A DNA stretch of 26,171 nucleotides. Source: Yinghuangia elevatio (GTDB lineage: Bacteria; Actinomycetota; Actinomycetes; Streptomycetales; Streptomycetaceae). The DNA is taken from NCBI RefSeq assembly GCF_040649515.1, contig NZ_JBEZFP010000129.1, positions 1-26,171 on the forward strand. Direction: 5' to 3'. The position numbers and the translations under genes are program-made. How positions within the stretch are numbered: the first letter of the stretch is position 1; every line of letters starts with the position of its first letter. Of this stretch, positions 5,679 to 16,392 are shown one piece after another. A model generated the notes under the pieces. That model was given only the letters and a program-made list of their open reading frames with translations, was not told the origin of the DNA and made no database searches.

Positions 5679-8179
5679 TGCGGGTCCCGCTTTCTTGGCT
5701 GCGGGAGTACGTCGACCTGCCGGCCGGGGCCTCCGGCCGCGACGTCGCGGACAAGCTCGTCGGCCTCGGCCTCGAGGTCGAGACGGTCGACCAGCTCGGC
5801 AGCGACCTCAAGGGGCCGCTCGTCGTCGGCCAGGTCCTGGAGATCGAGGAGCTGGAGGGCTTCAAGAAGCCGATCCGCTTCTGCCGGGTCGACGTCGGCG
5901 ACGCCAACGGCACCGGCGAGCCGCAGCAGATCGTGTGCGGCGCGACGAACTTCGACGTCGACGACAAGGTCGTGGTGATCCTCCCGGGCGGCGTGCTGCC
6001 CGGCGGCTTCGAGATCTCGGCGCGCAAGACGTACGGCAAGCCGTCCGAGGGCATGATCTGCTCGGCCCGCGAACTGGGCATGGGCGAGGACCACAACGGC
6101 ATCATCGTGCTGCCCATCGAGGTCGAGGTCGGCTCCGACGCGATCGACCTCCTCGGCCTGGTCGACGAGGTGCTGGACATCGCGGTCACCCCCGACCGCG
6201 GCTACTGCCTCTCGCTGCGCGGCGTCGCCCGCGAGGCGGCCATCGCGTACGGCATCCCGCTGCGCGACCCGGCCCTCCTCGACGTGCCCACGCCCAACTC
6301 GTACGGCTACCCGGTCGCCGTCGAGGCATCCGACGGCTGCCGCCGCTTCGTGGCCCGGACCGTCGTCGGCGTGGACCCCGCCGCGCCGTCGCCGCTGTGG
6401 CTCCAGCGCCGCGTCCAGATGGCCGGCATGCGCCCGATCTCGCTCGCCGTCGACGTCACCAACTACGTGATGCTCGAACTCGGCCAGCCGCTGCACGCGT
6501 ACGACCGCACCGCCCTCCAGGGCACCATCACGGTCCGCCGCGCGCACGAGGGTGAGAAGCTGACGACCCTCGACGGGGTGACGCGCGTCCTCGACCACGA
6601 GGACCTGCTGATCACCGACAAGAGCGGTCCGATCGGCCTGGCCGGCGTCATGGGCGGCACGACCACCGAGATCGGTCCCGAGACGCGCGACATCGTCATC
6701 GAGGCCGCCAACTTCGACCCGGTCTCCATCGCCCGCACGGCGCGCCGCCACAAGTTGGGCTCCGAGGCTTCGCGGCGCTTCGAGCGCGGCGTCGACCCCG
6801 AGGCCGCCCGCGCGGCCGCCCAGCGGGCCGTCGACCTGCTCGTGCTGCTCGGCGGCGAGGGCGCGGTCGCCGAGGCCGGGGTCACCGAGGTCGACGAGCC
6901 GCGCGAGCCGGTGCGCATCGGCATGGGTGTGGACCACCCGACCAACGTCGCGGGCATCGCCTACTCGGCGGAGACGGTCGCGCAGCGCCTCCAGGAGGTC
7001 GGTTGCGCGGTCGAGGGCATCGACGCCCTCACCGTCACGCCGCCCACCTGGCGGCCGGACCTGACCGACCCCAACGACCTCGCCGAAGAGGTCATCCGCC
7101 TGGAGGGCTACGACCGCGTCCCGTCGTCGCTACCGCAGGTGCCGGCCGGCCGCGGACTGACCGCCGCCCAGCGGCTGCGCCGCCGCGTCGGCCGCGCGCT
7201 CGCGGGCGACGGCTACACCGAGGTGCTGAACTACCCGTTCGTCGGGGACGCGGTGTTCGACGCCTTCGGGCTCGACGCCTCCGACCCGCGCCGGGCCACG
7301 GTCAAACTGGTCAACCCGATCTCCGACGAGGAGCCGGGGCTGCGCACCACGCTGCTGCCCGGGCTGCTCACCGCGCTGCGCCGCAACATCGGGCGCGGTA
7401 ACACGGACGCCGCGCTGTTCGAGGCTGGCCTGGTGTTCCGGCCCAAGGCCGAGCGCCCGGTGGCGCCGCGCCTGCCGGTGGACCGGCGTCCGACCGACGA
7501 GGAGCTCGCGCAGCTGGCCGCCGCGTTGCCCGACCAGCCGTATCGCGTCGCCGTCGTCCTTGCGGGCGAGCGCGCGCCGTCGGGCTGGTGGGGGAGCGGT
7601 CGGCCGGAGAGCTGGGCGGACGCCGTCGAGGCCGCCCGTACGGTCGCCCGCACGGTCGGGGTGGAGCTGACGGTACGTCAGGACCGGCATGCCCCTTGGC
7701 ACCCCGGCCGCTGCGCCGCGCTGCTCGTGGGCGACACGGTCGTGGGCCACGCCGGAGAGCTGCACCCGCGGGTCGTGAAGGCGCTGCAGCTGCCGGAGCG
7801 CACCAGCGCGATGGAGCTGGACCTCGACCTGCTGACCGCTTCGTTGGCCGCGGACGGCGGCGAGCGGCTCGCGGCGGCGGGCCACATCTCGGCCTTCCCC
7901 GTCGCGACCCAGGACGTCGCGCTGATCGTCGACGAGGCCGTGCCCGCGGCCGAGGTCGAGGCGGCGCTGCGTGAGGGTGCGGGTGAACTGCTGGAGTCGC
8001 TGCGGTTGTTCGACGTCTTCACCGGCGAGCAGGTCGGCGGGGGCCGGAAGTCGCTGGCGTACGCGCTGCGGTTCCGGGCGGCCGACCGCACGCTGACCGC
8101 CGAGGAGTCCACGGCCGCGCGCGACGCGGCGGTGGCGCTGGCGGCGGAGCGTACGGGCGCGGTGCTGCGCGGGGCGTGA
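5678..8179 (+). CDS. pheT: Phenylalanyl-tRNA synthetase beta subunit
   Basis: The non-catalytic beta chain, responsible for tRNA binding and editing of mischarged Tyr-tRNA-Phe. The protein has 833 residues, normal for the family. It starts MRVPLSWLREYVDLP, followed by the EMAP/tRNA-binding fold (about 40-155, with CGATNFDVDDKVVVILPGGVLPGGF split across it), the B3/B4 editing domain (RPISLAVDVTNYVMLELGQP and GVMGG near 325), the B5 domain (about 405-480, TVTPPTWRPDL and EEVIRLEGYDRVPS), the catalytic-like core, and the C-terminal FDX-ACB anticodon-binding domain (about 735-832, containing FPVATQDVALIVDE). It is coupled to pheS by a one-base overlap and followed by a strong bidirectional terminator. 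Confidence 0.97.
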   Translation: MRVPLSWLREYVDLPAGASGRDVADKLVGLGLEVETVDQLGSDLKGPLVVGQVLEIEELEGFKKPIRFCRVDVGDANGTGEPQQIVCGATNFDVDDKVVVILPGGVLPGGFEISARKTYGKPSEGMICSARELGMGEDHNGIIVLPIEVEVGSDAIDLLGLVDEVLDIAVTPDRGYCLSLRGVAREAAIAYGIPLRDPALLDVPTPNSYGYPVAVEASDGCRRFVARTVVGVDPAAPSPLWLQRRVQMAGMRPISLAVDVTNYVMLELGQPLHAYDRTALQGTITVRRAHEGEKLTTLDGVTRVLDHEDLLITDKSGPIGLAGVMGGTTTEIGPETRDIVIEAANFDPVSIARTARRHKLGSEASRRFERGVDPEAARAAAQRAVDLLVLLGGEGAVAEAGVTEVDEPREPVRIGMGVDHPTNVAGIAYSAETVAQRLQEVGCAVEGIDALTVTPPTWRPDLTDPNDLAEEVIRLEGYDRVPSSLPQVPAGRGLTAAQRLRRRVGRALAGDGYTEVLNYPFVGDAVFDAFGLDASDPRRATVKLVNPISDEEPGLRTTLLPGLLTALRRNIGRGNTDAALFEAGLVFRPKAERPVAPRLPVDRRPTDEELAQLAAALPDQPYRVAVVLAGERAPSGWWGSGRPESWADAVEAARTVARTVGVELTVRQDRHAPWHPGRCAALLVGDTVVGHAGELHPRVVKALQLPERTSAMELDLDLLTASLAADGGERLAAAGHISAFPVATQDVALIVDEAVPAAEVEAALREGAGELLESLRLFDVFTGEQVGGGRKSLAYALRFRAADRTLTAEESTAARDAAVALAAERTGAVLRGA

Positions 8180-8210
8180 CCCCGGCGCGGTTCCGCCGCG
8201 GACGGTACGG

Positions 8211-8245
8211 CCGAGGGCCCCGGAAGACACTCCCGGGGCCCTCGG
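8211..8245. terminator. Bidirectional terminator between pheT and SDR gene
   Basis: CCGAGGGCCCCGG (8211-8223) pairs perfectly with CCGGGGCCCTCGG (8233-8245), 13 base pairs with a nine-base loop. It lies 31 bases after the pheT stop and 26 bases after the stop of the convergent SDR gene, so it can serve both transcripts. There is no T-run. Confidence 0.75.
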
Positions 8246-8270
8246 CGTTGCCGCGGTCGTGCGGCGGGGC

Positions 8271-9071
8271 TCAGCGCTGCGGGTCGTCGGGACCGTAGGG
8301 GCGCAGGTGCAGCCGCCGGGCGTCGGACTCGGCGAGTTCGGCCGCCCGTGCCGCGAGGGCGCCGAGGTCGTCCTTGCCGGCGTGCAGGAAGCGTCCCGAA
8401 AGGGCGTCGAGGCGGCCGTGCGCGACGGCGACCACGGCGTCGAGGAACAGGTCGATGTCGTACCAGTCGGTCTTGCCCTCGAACATGTCCATCGCCGCGG
8501 TCATGTCGGTGGCGACCGCGCCGGGGGAGATGTCGAAGACGTACACGCCGTGCTCGGCGAGCGGCGCGGCGATGGTGTCGGTGAGGCGCATCAGCGCCCC
8601 CTTGGACACCGAGTACGCCGAGTAGTGCGGGTCCGGACCGACCGCGAAGCCGCTGCCGAGGTTGACGATGCGGCCGTGGCGGCGGGCCACCATGCCGGGC
8701 AGCACCGCCCGGTCGATGTTTGCGGGGCCGCGCAGATTGGTCTCGACGACGTCCCACCACTGCGCGAAGTCGGCTTCCCAGAAGGGGACTTCCTTGGCGT
8801 CGATGAGCCCGGCGTTGTTGACGACCAGGTCCAGCGGGCCGAGTGCGGCCTCGGCCTCGCGTACGGCCCGCGAGACGGCCCGCGGATCGGTGACGTCGGC
8901 GACGACCGCGGTCGCGCGAGCGCCGCTGCGGGTCAGGTCGGCGTGCACGTCCGCGACGGAGGACGGCGAGCGGCCCAGCAGCGCGACGGCGATGCCCTCG
9001 TCGGCCAGGCGCTCGGCGACCGCCCGGCCGATGCCGCGTCCGGCACCGGTGACCAGCGCCGTCGCGGTCAC
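8271..9071 (-). CDS. Short-chain dehydrogenase/reductase (SDR)
   Basis: A classical SDR oxidoreductase of 266 residues. It has the Rossmann dinucleotide-binding motif TGAGRGIG (8-15), the structural NNAG (85-88), the catalytic Ser near 140 and the YSVSK active-site motif with Tyr153 and Lys157, followed by SPGAVATDM. An Arg soon after the glycine motif (GRS, 33-35) suggests NADPH preference. The GTG start at 9071 overlaps the stop of the upstream membrane gene by four bases (GTGA), so it is translationally coupled; a longer open frame upstream is only a shadow of that gene. The substrate is unknown. The coupling suggests a role in the same envelope-glycan pathway, but that is inference; it does not resemble the DprE2 N-terminus I know. 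Confidence 0.9.
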   Translation of the reverse strand: MTATALVTGAGRGIGRAVAERLADEGIAVALLGRSPSSVADVHADLTRSGARATAVVADVTDPRAVSRAVREAEAALGPLDLVVNNAGLIDAKEVPFWEADFAQWWDVVETNLRGPANIDRAVLPGMVARRHGRIVNLGSGFAVGPDPHYSAYSVSKGALMRLTDTIAAPLAEHGVYVFDISPGAVATDMTAAMDMFEGKTDWYDIDLFLDAVVAVAHGRLDALSGRFLHAGKDDLGALAARAAELAESDARRLHLRPYGPDDPQR

Positions 9072-10939
9072 GAGGATTCCCGGCCCGGGATGGTTTCGAG
9101 CGTGAACATCTTCTCGAGGTACCCCTCGGGGAGCTCTTCCACGCCGCAGACCTTCTTCATGGCCTCGTGCGGGTTGTTCGGGAACCGGAAGGTGGTGCGT
9201 TCGACCGATCCGGTGAGGTTCTTCCAGAACCGTTTCCAGGACATCGGCTCGGTGACCGAGTCCTGCAGTTCCTTGAGCTTCCCGCGGTTCTCGTCGCCGC
9301 AGGTGAGCGCGAACTTCGCCTGCGCGACGCGCAGCGGGTCGATGCCGGGCGGCAGGATGGCGTCGGTCGGCGCGTACATCGCGAACAGCCACGCGATGTC
9401 GAGTTCCTTCTCATGGCCGGGGCGGCCGCGCCCGGTCAGCTCCTGGTGCGCGGCGAGCGGCGAGGCGAGGCCGAGGATGTCGATGGAGCGGCCGTTGAGG
9501 GGGACGGCGGCGCCGCTCATGCCGAGGTTCAGCCACGAGGCGGCGTACGGTGCCGGGTCGTCGGGCTTGAGGGGGGTGACGTAGAAGCCGTCGTACCAGG
9601 GGTAGATCAGCACGTGCTGGTGTTCGCTCTTGGCCACGCGCACGGCTTCGGGGAAGCGCGGATAGTGCGCGAGGTAGTCGTCGGCGGTGACCGGGTGGGC
9701 GATGCCCATCGCGTCGACGTAGAAGCCGCGCTCGTCCGCGATGATCTTGTTGGGGCTCAGCCCGGTGTACGGCACGCGCAGGACGAACCCGCAGACCAGC
9801 GCCCACACGACGACCACGCTCGCGACCGGCAGCGCGAGGCGACCGGACGGGACCAGCAGGATCGGCAGCAGAGCGACGAACAGCGCGGGGAGCATCATGC
9901 GCGCGTGCATGAAGTCGCCGCCGACCTTGACGACGTACAGGCCCATCAGCGCCGCGACGATCACCGGCATCACGAAGACGGCGGTGCGCCCGGCGTCCTC
10001 GCGGGCGAGGGCCTTGGACCCGGTCGGGCGCATGCGCACCACGAGCGTGGCCACGACCATCGCGCTGAGCGCGAGGATCGGGAGCCACAGGCCGTAAGGG
10101 GCGATGAAGTCGCGGGCGTACGTCCCGCCGCGCCGCCAGTCGCTGCCGGATGCCTCCTTCGCTATGGCCGGGAGCGGCAGCAGCACGCCGTAGTAGCCGG
10201 CCCGGAAGATCTCGTACGCGACCGGCAGCGCCGCGGCGACACCCAGATGGGCGAACACCGCGCGCAGGCGCGGCCGCCGCACGAACCACAGCGCGACCAG
10301 GAACCCGGCGCTCGCGATGGCCAGGTCGGGGCGCACCATCGGGCCGAGGCCGGCCAGCAGGGCGAGCGGGTAGGTGACACGCGCTCGGCTGTGCAGCAGC
10401 GCGCGTACCAGCAGCCACCAGCAGGCGGCCGTCCACAGCGTGGTCAGGCCGGTCTCCAGGCCCGAGGTCGCGAAGTCCCAGATCGGCGGCAGGGCGAGGA
10501 GCACGGCGACGCCGGCCGGGAGCAGCAGTCGGCCGGGGGCCAGCGGCTGGTAGAGGCGCCGGGTGGCGTCGAGGGCGAGCGCGTATCCGGCGGTCGCGCA
10601 CAACAGGCCCAGGTAGACGGCGATGCGGCTGATGTCGGCGCCGGTGGCCCAGCCGACCAGCACCAGCAGCCACTGCCACACGGTGCTCGTCGACGCCTCG
10701 GCGCGCTCGCCGACGTTGTAGACGGGGCCGTGGCCCGCGAGGATCTGACGCACCGTACGGGTGAAGATCAGGCCGTCGTCACTGATCCAGCGCCGGGCGA
10801 ACCCGAGAACGAGGATCACCGCGGTCGGCAGCACGACCATCAGGGTGTTCCAGCGCTTCGCCAGTTGCGTACCGCGCGGGGACTCGTCCTGCGCTTGTCC
10901 TAGGCCGGTGCGCCGCGACAGCACACTGACGAGGCTCAT
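9068..10939 (-). CDS. GT-C membrane glycosyltransferase, AftB-like (copy 2)
   Basis: A 623-residue polytopic membrane protein that resembles terminal beta-(1->2)-arabinofuranosyltransferases. An N-terminal cytoplasmic tail leads to a first membrane helix (about 33-48), followed by an external loop with the GT-C acidic pair SDDGLIFTR (Asp54, Asp55) and the GHGPVYNVGER and STSTVWQWLL segments. About nine to eleven helices follow, with VKVGGDFMHARMMLP near the end of the membrane part. The last 200 residues form a soluble extracytoplasmic domain containing GLASPLAAH and GRPGHEKEL, as in AftB relatives. The ATG at 10939 has GGAG ten bases upstream. It is the paralogue of the gene that precedes it and overlaps the following SDR by four bases. 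The donor should be a polyprenyl-phosphate sugar; which sugar and acceptor cannot be told. Confidence 0.82.
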   Translation of the reverse strand: MSLVSVLSRRTGLGQAQDESPRGTQLAKRWNTLMVVLPTAVILVLGFARRWISDDGLIFTRTVRQILAGHGPVYNVGERAEASTSTVWQWLLVLVGWATGADISRIAVYLGLLCATAGYALALDATRRLYQPLAPGRLLLPAGVAVLLALPPIWDFATSGLETGLTTLWTAACWWLLVRALLHSRARVTYPLALLAGLGPMVRPDLAIASAGFLVALWFVRRPRLRAVFAHLGVAAALPVAYEIFRAGYYGVLLPLPAIAKEASGSDWRRGGTYARDFIAPYGLWLPILALSAMVVATLVVRMRPTGSKALAREDAGRTAVFVMPVIVAALMGLYVVKVGGDFMHARMMLPALFVALLPILLVPSGRLALPVASVVVVWALVCGFVLRVPYTGLSPNKIIADERGFYVDAMGIAHPVTADDYLAHYPRFPEAVRVAKSEHQHVLIYPWYDGFYVTPLKPDDPAPYAASWLNLGMSGAAVPLNGRSIDILGLASPLAAHQELTGRGRPGHEKELDIAWLFAMYAPTDAILPPGIDPLRVAQAKFALTCGDENRGKLKELQDSVTEPMSWKRFWKNLTGSVERTTFRFPNNPHEAMKKVCGVEELPEGYLEKMFTLETIPGRESS

Positions 10940-11015
10940 GTTTCGGGGACTCCAGATGGGCCGGTGCGACGGGTGACGGGGGACGGGCATGGGGGACCCG
11001 GGTCTCGCGGGGATC

Positions 11016-11046
11016 ACCTGATTACGCGCAGGTTACCGTCACGATA
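11016..11046 (-). promoter_or_regulatory. Spacer between GT-C copies with inverted repeat
   Basis: The 178-base gap between the two membrane genes has an inverted repeat ACCTG-N8-CAGGT (11016-11033) and, on the minus strand, a weak -10-like TATCGT (11046-11041). With the terminator at 11074-11101 just before it in the direction of transcription, a separate promoter for the downstream GT-C/SDR pair is plausible, but neither element is strong. Confidence 0.3.
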
Positions 11047-11073
11047 GCGGGTGTCGCGTCCCGTGGCGGGTAT

Positions 11074-11101
11074 GGCCCGGCGCGGGTTCACGCGCCGGGC
11101 C
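11074..11101 (-). terminator. Terminator after GT-C copy 1
   Basis: GGCCCGGCGCG (11074-11084) and CGCGCCGGGCC (11091-11101) make a perfect 11-base-pair stem with a six-base loop, starting 17 bases beyond the stop of the minus-strand gene that ends at 11118. No T-run is present. Confidence 0.7.
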
Positions 11102-11117
11102 GCGGCCGTTTCCAGGC

Positions 11118-12956
11118 CTACTTGCAGAATTTCTTCTCGGCGTCGACCGGGTTCGACGGGATGCGCAGGGTCGTGCGGTCGTAGGCGCCCGTGAGGTTTT
11201 TCCAGAACCGCTTCGCGGACATCGGTTCGGTCACCGACTCCATCAGTTCCTTGACCGGTCCGCACTCCAACGTGCGCTTGGCGGCGGCGATCTGGTCCTG
11301 CGGAGCGACCGACGGGGGGATGTCCCGGAACGCGGCCGGGTCGACGTACATCGCGATCGCCCACGCCACCGGGAGCAGCTTCTGGTGCCCGGACGGCGAC
11401 GGGTGGGTCTGCTCGATGTGCGCACCGATGGGGTTCGACAGCCCCCACACGTCGACCACTATGCCGTCGATCGGCACGACCGCGCCGCCCGCGCCCAGCC
11501 GGCCGATGACCAGCCCGACGGGGTAGTCGAGATCCTTACGCAGCGGCAGGCCCTGCGGGACGATCTTGCTGAAGTCCCCGAAGTTGGGGTCGAACAGCAG
11601 GACCCGGTCGCCGTCCTCGATGGCGTGCACGATCTGGCTGTACGTCTTCTGCAGCGTGCGCACGTGGGCCTGCTGGCTGACCGGGTGGTCGGACTGCGTC
11701 CAGGTCAGGTACATGTCGCGCTCGTTCCACACCTGCGGCAGGTAGATGCCCTGGATGTGCGGCGAGGTGACGTGGCCGGTGCGCTGGAAGCCGCCGGTGA
11801 ACACGGCCCACGCGCACAGGGCGGCCACCAGCGGGGCGGAGAGCTTGGTGAACGGCGTGAGTGCGAGCGGGAGGACGGCCAGCAGCAGGACCGGCATCCA
11901 CATGCGGCCGTGCATGAAGTCGCCGCCGACCTTGACGACATACAGGCCCTGGAACGCGGCGCAGACCAGGGGGGTGAGTGCGACGATCATCGTGCGGCGG
12001 GCGGGGCGGATGCGGAGCACCAGCACCACGATCAGCGCGGCCAACAGCAGCGCGGGGATCCACAGGTCGTACGGTTTGACGTAGTCCTTGAGGTAGACCC
12101 ACCCGCGGTCCCACGGCGAGTCCGACGCCTCCTTGGTGAGGGCCGGCATCGGGAAGAGCAGGCCGTAGTAGCCCATGCGGAAGATCTCGTACGCCACAGG
12201 CAGGAAGCCGGCCGCGGCGAGCATGCCCGCGCAGCGCTTCCAGTTCGCCCGGGTGAGCAGGGCGATCGCCACCAGGAAGATGAGCATGGTCAGGCCGAGG
12301 TCCGGCCGGACCAGCGGGCCGAGGCCGACGTACGCGCTGGTCAGCAGCAGCCGGCGCAGGCTCGTCTCGTCGGGCTCGCGCTGCCACACCGAGGTGAGCA
12401 GGGCCCAGGACGACCCCACCCAGAAGATGATCAGGCCCGTCTCCATGCCCGCGGTCGTGAAGTCCCAGACGGACGGCACGGCGACGAACACCAGCGCGCC
12501 GGCGGGCAGCAGGAAGCGTCCCGAACTCGCGCCGCGGTACAGGCGGCGGGTGCCGTCCAGGGCCAGCCACAGGCCCGTCACCGACAGGGCGAGGCCGAGG
12601 TAGACGGCGGTGACGGCGAGTTGCCAGGGGCTGATCCAGTCGACCGCGACAAGGAGCCACTGCCACGCGGTACTTGTGGAGGTCTCGGTGCGCTCCCCGG
12701 GGCTGTACACAGGGCCGTTGCCCTCGAGGATCTGGCGGACGGCGCGGGTGAAGATGAGCCCGTCGTCGGTCATCCACCGCTTCTGCCAGCCCATGACCGC
12801 CAGGATGATCGTGGGTATCGCCATCACGACCAGGTCGGCCGGGCGCACCGCGCGCAGCCGGGTCTTGAGGCGTTCGCCGAAGGTTCCTGGGGCCTGGGAC
12901 GGGGACTCCGGAGCCGTGGTCTCGATCCGGTGGTCCGATCCGAGGGGAGTGGTCAC
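11118..12956 (-). CDS. GT-C membrane glycosyltransferase, AftB-like (copy 1)
   Basis: A 612-residue polytopic protein and close paralogue of the next gene downstream. A Ser/Pro/Thr-rich cytoplasmic tail of about 40 residues precedes the first helix (about 42-57). The external loop carries TDDGLIFTRAVRQILEG (Asp64, Asp65) and GERTETSTSTAWQWLL. Later come VKVGGDFMHGRMWMP and a C-terminal soluble domain with VWGLSNPIGAH, SGHQKLLPVAW and SVTEPMSAKRFWKNLTGAY; this last stretch is almost identical to SVTEPMSWKRFWKNLTGSV in its neighbour. By family it should transfer a sugar from a polyprenyl-phosphate donor to a cell-envelope glycan on the outer face. The GTG at 12956 has only a weak purine-rich Shine-Dalgarno (GAGACGA), so the start is less certain than the frame. 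It is divergent to icd. Confidence 0.82.
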   Translation of the reverse strand: MTTPLGSDHRIETTAPESPSQAPGTFGERLKTRLRAVRPADLVVMAIPTIILAVMGWQKRWMTDDGLIFTRAVRQILEGNGPVYSPGERTETSTSTAWQWLLVAVDWISPWQLAVTAVYLGLALSVTGLWLALDGTRRLYRGASSGRFLLPAGALVFVAVPSVWDFTTAGMETGLIIFWVGSSWALLTSVWQREPDETSLRRLLLTSAYVGLGPLVRPDLGLTMLIFLVAIALLTRANWKRCAGMLAAAGFLPVAYEIFRMGYYGLLFPMPALTKEASDSPWDRGWVYLKDYVKPYDLWIPALLLAALIVVLVLRIRPARRTMIVALTPLVCAAFQGLYVVKVGGDFMHGRMWMPVLLLAVLPLALTPFTKLSAPLVAALCAWAVFTGGFQRTGHVTSPHIQGIYLPQVWNERDMYLTWTQSDHPVSQQAHVRTLQKTYSQIVHAIEDGDRVLLFDPNFGDFSKIVPQGLPLRKDLDYPVGLVIGRLGAGGAVVPIDGIVVDVWGLSNPIGAHIEQTHPSPSGHQKLLPVAWAIAMYVDPAAFRDIPPSVAPQDQIAAAKRTLECGPVKELMESVTEPMSAKRFWKNLTGAYDRTTLRIPSNPVDAEKKFCK

Positions 12957-13289
12957 TTCGTCTCGTTCGTCTCTGGGCGCGCAAGCTGCCGCGCGACGGT
13001 CGGGTTCCGCGCCCTGGACACAGTGCTGCGAACGGGCGCGTGGCTGTGAGTGAAAGGCCAGATTCTAACGTAGGACGCCCAGGTCACGGGCGCGCCGCCG
13101 GGGTGGGTACCGGGCTCGATGATGGCCGGGAATTTACCCGTGTGATGTCCGCTGGATCCCTGTCTGGGGTGCCCTCGCCCCACGTTCGGCCGAATGGGGG
13201 GCGGGTGCGGGCGGGGCCCTGTCGAGGCAGCGCCGTTCACGGGATATCTTGATGTCGAGCAATGTTGCAGACGTGGAGCGGAGCACCCG
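12957..13289. promoter_or_regulatory. Divergent intergenic region between GT-C gene and icd
   Basis: This 333-base stretch contains no believable gene. On the minus strand a good -10 hexamer TAGAAT (13067-13062) lies about 106 bases before the membrane-protein start, but its -35 position (CCCGTG) is poor. On the plus strand TATCTT (13245-13250) is a candidate -10 for icd about 40 bases before the GTG. It overlaps an imperfect dyad CTTGATGTCGAG (13248-13259) that could be an operator. The icd Shine-Dalgarno is GGAG at 13280-13283, six bases from the start. Confidence 0.4.
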
Positions 13290-15509
<2,220 letters not shown>

Positions 15510-15568
15510 CCCGGCCGCCGGTCCCCAGACCGTGTCTTCCTGGGCCGGCAACTGCGGTGAGACACCAC

Positions 15569-15608
15569 CCGAGCGCCCCGCGCGGCACCTGCCGCACGGG
15601 GCGCTCGG
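15569..15608. terminator. Bidirectional terminator between icd and VOC gene
   Basis: CCGAGCGCCCCG (15569-15580) pairs perfectly with CGGGGCGCTCGG (15597-15608). Inside, after one mismatch, GCGGC/GCCGC (15582-15586 and 15591-15595) continues the stem to an ACCT tetraloop. The hairpin lies 59 bases after icd and ends three bases from the VOC stop, so it can end both convergent transcripts. Confidence 0.8.
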
Positions 15609-15611
15609 CGC

Positions 15612-16352
15612 TCAGGACAGCGCGAGGACGCAGAACTCGTGGCCTTCCGGGTCGGCAAGGACCGTCCACGGGGTGTCGCCCTGGCCGAGGTCGTGGTCGG
15701 TGGCGCCGAGCGCGCGCAGCCGGGCGACCTCTGCTGCCTTGTCGTCGCCGGGGTACGGCAGTAGGTCGAGGTGGATGCGGTCCGGCACGGTCTTGGTGCC
15801 GCGCGTGCGGAGGAACTCGAGGTACGGGCCGACGCCCTTGGCGGAGCGCAGTCGCGCGATGCCGTCGGTCACCTCGTGCAGGGTCCAGTCCACGGCCTCG
15901 CCCCAGAACCGAGCCATGGCGTGCGGGTCCTCGCAGTCGACCACGATCGCGGCGATCGGCCCGGTGTCCCGGTAGATCTCCCGGGGCTCCAGCACGCAGA
16001 ACTCGTTGCCCTCGGGGTCGGCGAGCACCGTCCACGGCACGTCGCCCTGGCCCACGTCGGCGGGCGTCGCACCGAGGGTCCGGAGCCGGGCGACCAACTC
16101 GGTGTGGTGGGCCGCGGAGGTGGTGGCGAGATCGAGGTGCGTGCGGTTCTTGGCCGCCGTCTTGGGTTCCGGGACGGGGACGACGTCGATGCCGACAGCG
16201 ACCGGGTCCGGCCAGACGAAGTCGTCGGCGGGTCCGACGTAGGTGGTCGCGCCGGGGCTGAAGGCGTTCCAGCCGAGCGCTTCCGCCCAGAAGCGGCCGA
16301 TCGCCGGCGCGTCTAGGGCTTTGATGTTCACCTGAGCCGGTCGCAGCACCAT
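15612..16352 (-). CDS. Two-domain VOC (glyoxalase-like) protein
   Basis: A 246-residue protein made of two tandem vicinal-oxygen-chelate domains of the glyoxalase-like kind, about residues 1-120 and 125-246. Each repeat has the same frame: an N-terminal DAPAIGRFWAEALGW or DPHAMARFWGEAVDW helix, a middle RTHLDL or RIHLDL strand, LRTLGAT or LRALGAT, and a closing PWTVLADPEGNEFCVLE or PWTVLADPEGHEFCVL. The repeat shows an internal duplication. The His in R-HLDL and the Glu in GNEFC could be metal or active-site ligands by family analogy. The ATG at 16352 has AGGA eight bases upstream; an earlier in-frame ATG near 16404 lacks one. Related proteins occur widely in Streptomyces without assigned substrate, so no reaction is proposed. 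Confidence 0.85.
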   Translation of the reverse strand: MVLRPAQVNIKALDAPAIGRFWAEALGWNAFSPGATTYVGPADDFVWPDPVAVGIDVVPVPEPKTAAKNRTHLDLATTSAAHHTELVARLRTLGATPADVGQGDVPWTVLADPEGNEFCVLEPREIYRDTGPIAAIVVDCEDPHAMARFWGEAVDWTLHEVTDGIARLRSAKGVGPYLEFLRTRGTKTVPDRIHLDLLPYPGDDKAAEVARLRALGATDHDLGQGDTPWTVLADPEGHEFCVLALS

Positions 16353-16392
16353 GCCGGCGATCCTAGGTCGCGGCCCTGCGGCGACGCCGGAC

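Noticed and set aside
8271..9071. SDR as DprE2, the epimerase partner of arabinan synthesis
   Set aside because: The nucleotide-binding motif and surrounding sequence are those of a generic classical SDR; nothing specific to DprE2 was recognised.
9167..10903. 578-codon plus-strand ORF opposite the GT-C gene
   Set aside because: Rich in Arg, Asp, Gln and His with no domain, antisense to a protein with clear membrane segments and family motifs.
10940..11017. Earlier starts for the second GT-C gene (to 11017)
   Set aside because: They lack a Shine-Dalgarno and add a Pro/Arg-rich stretch; ATG 10939 has GGAG at a good distance.
11385..13049. 554-codon plus-strand ORF opposite the first GT-C gene
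   Set aside because: Low-complexity Arg/Gly/Asp/His composition; it is the antisense shadow of the membrane protein.
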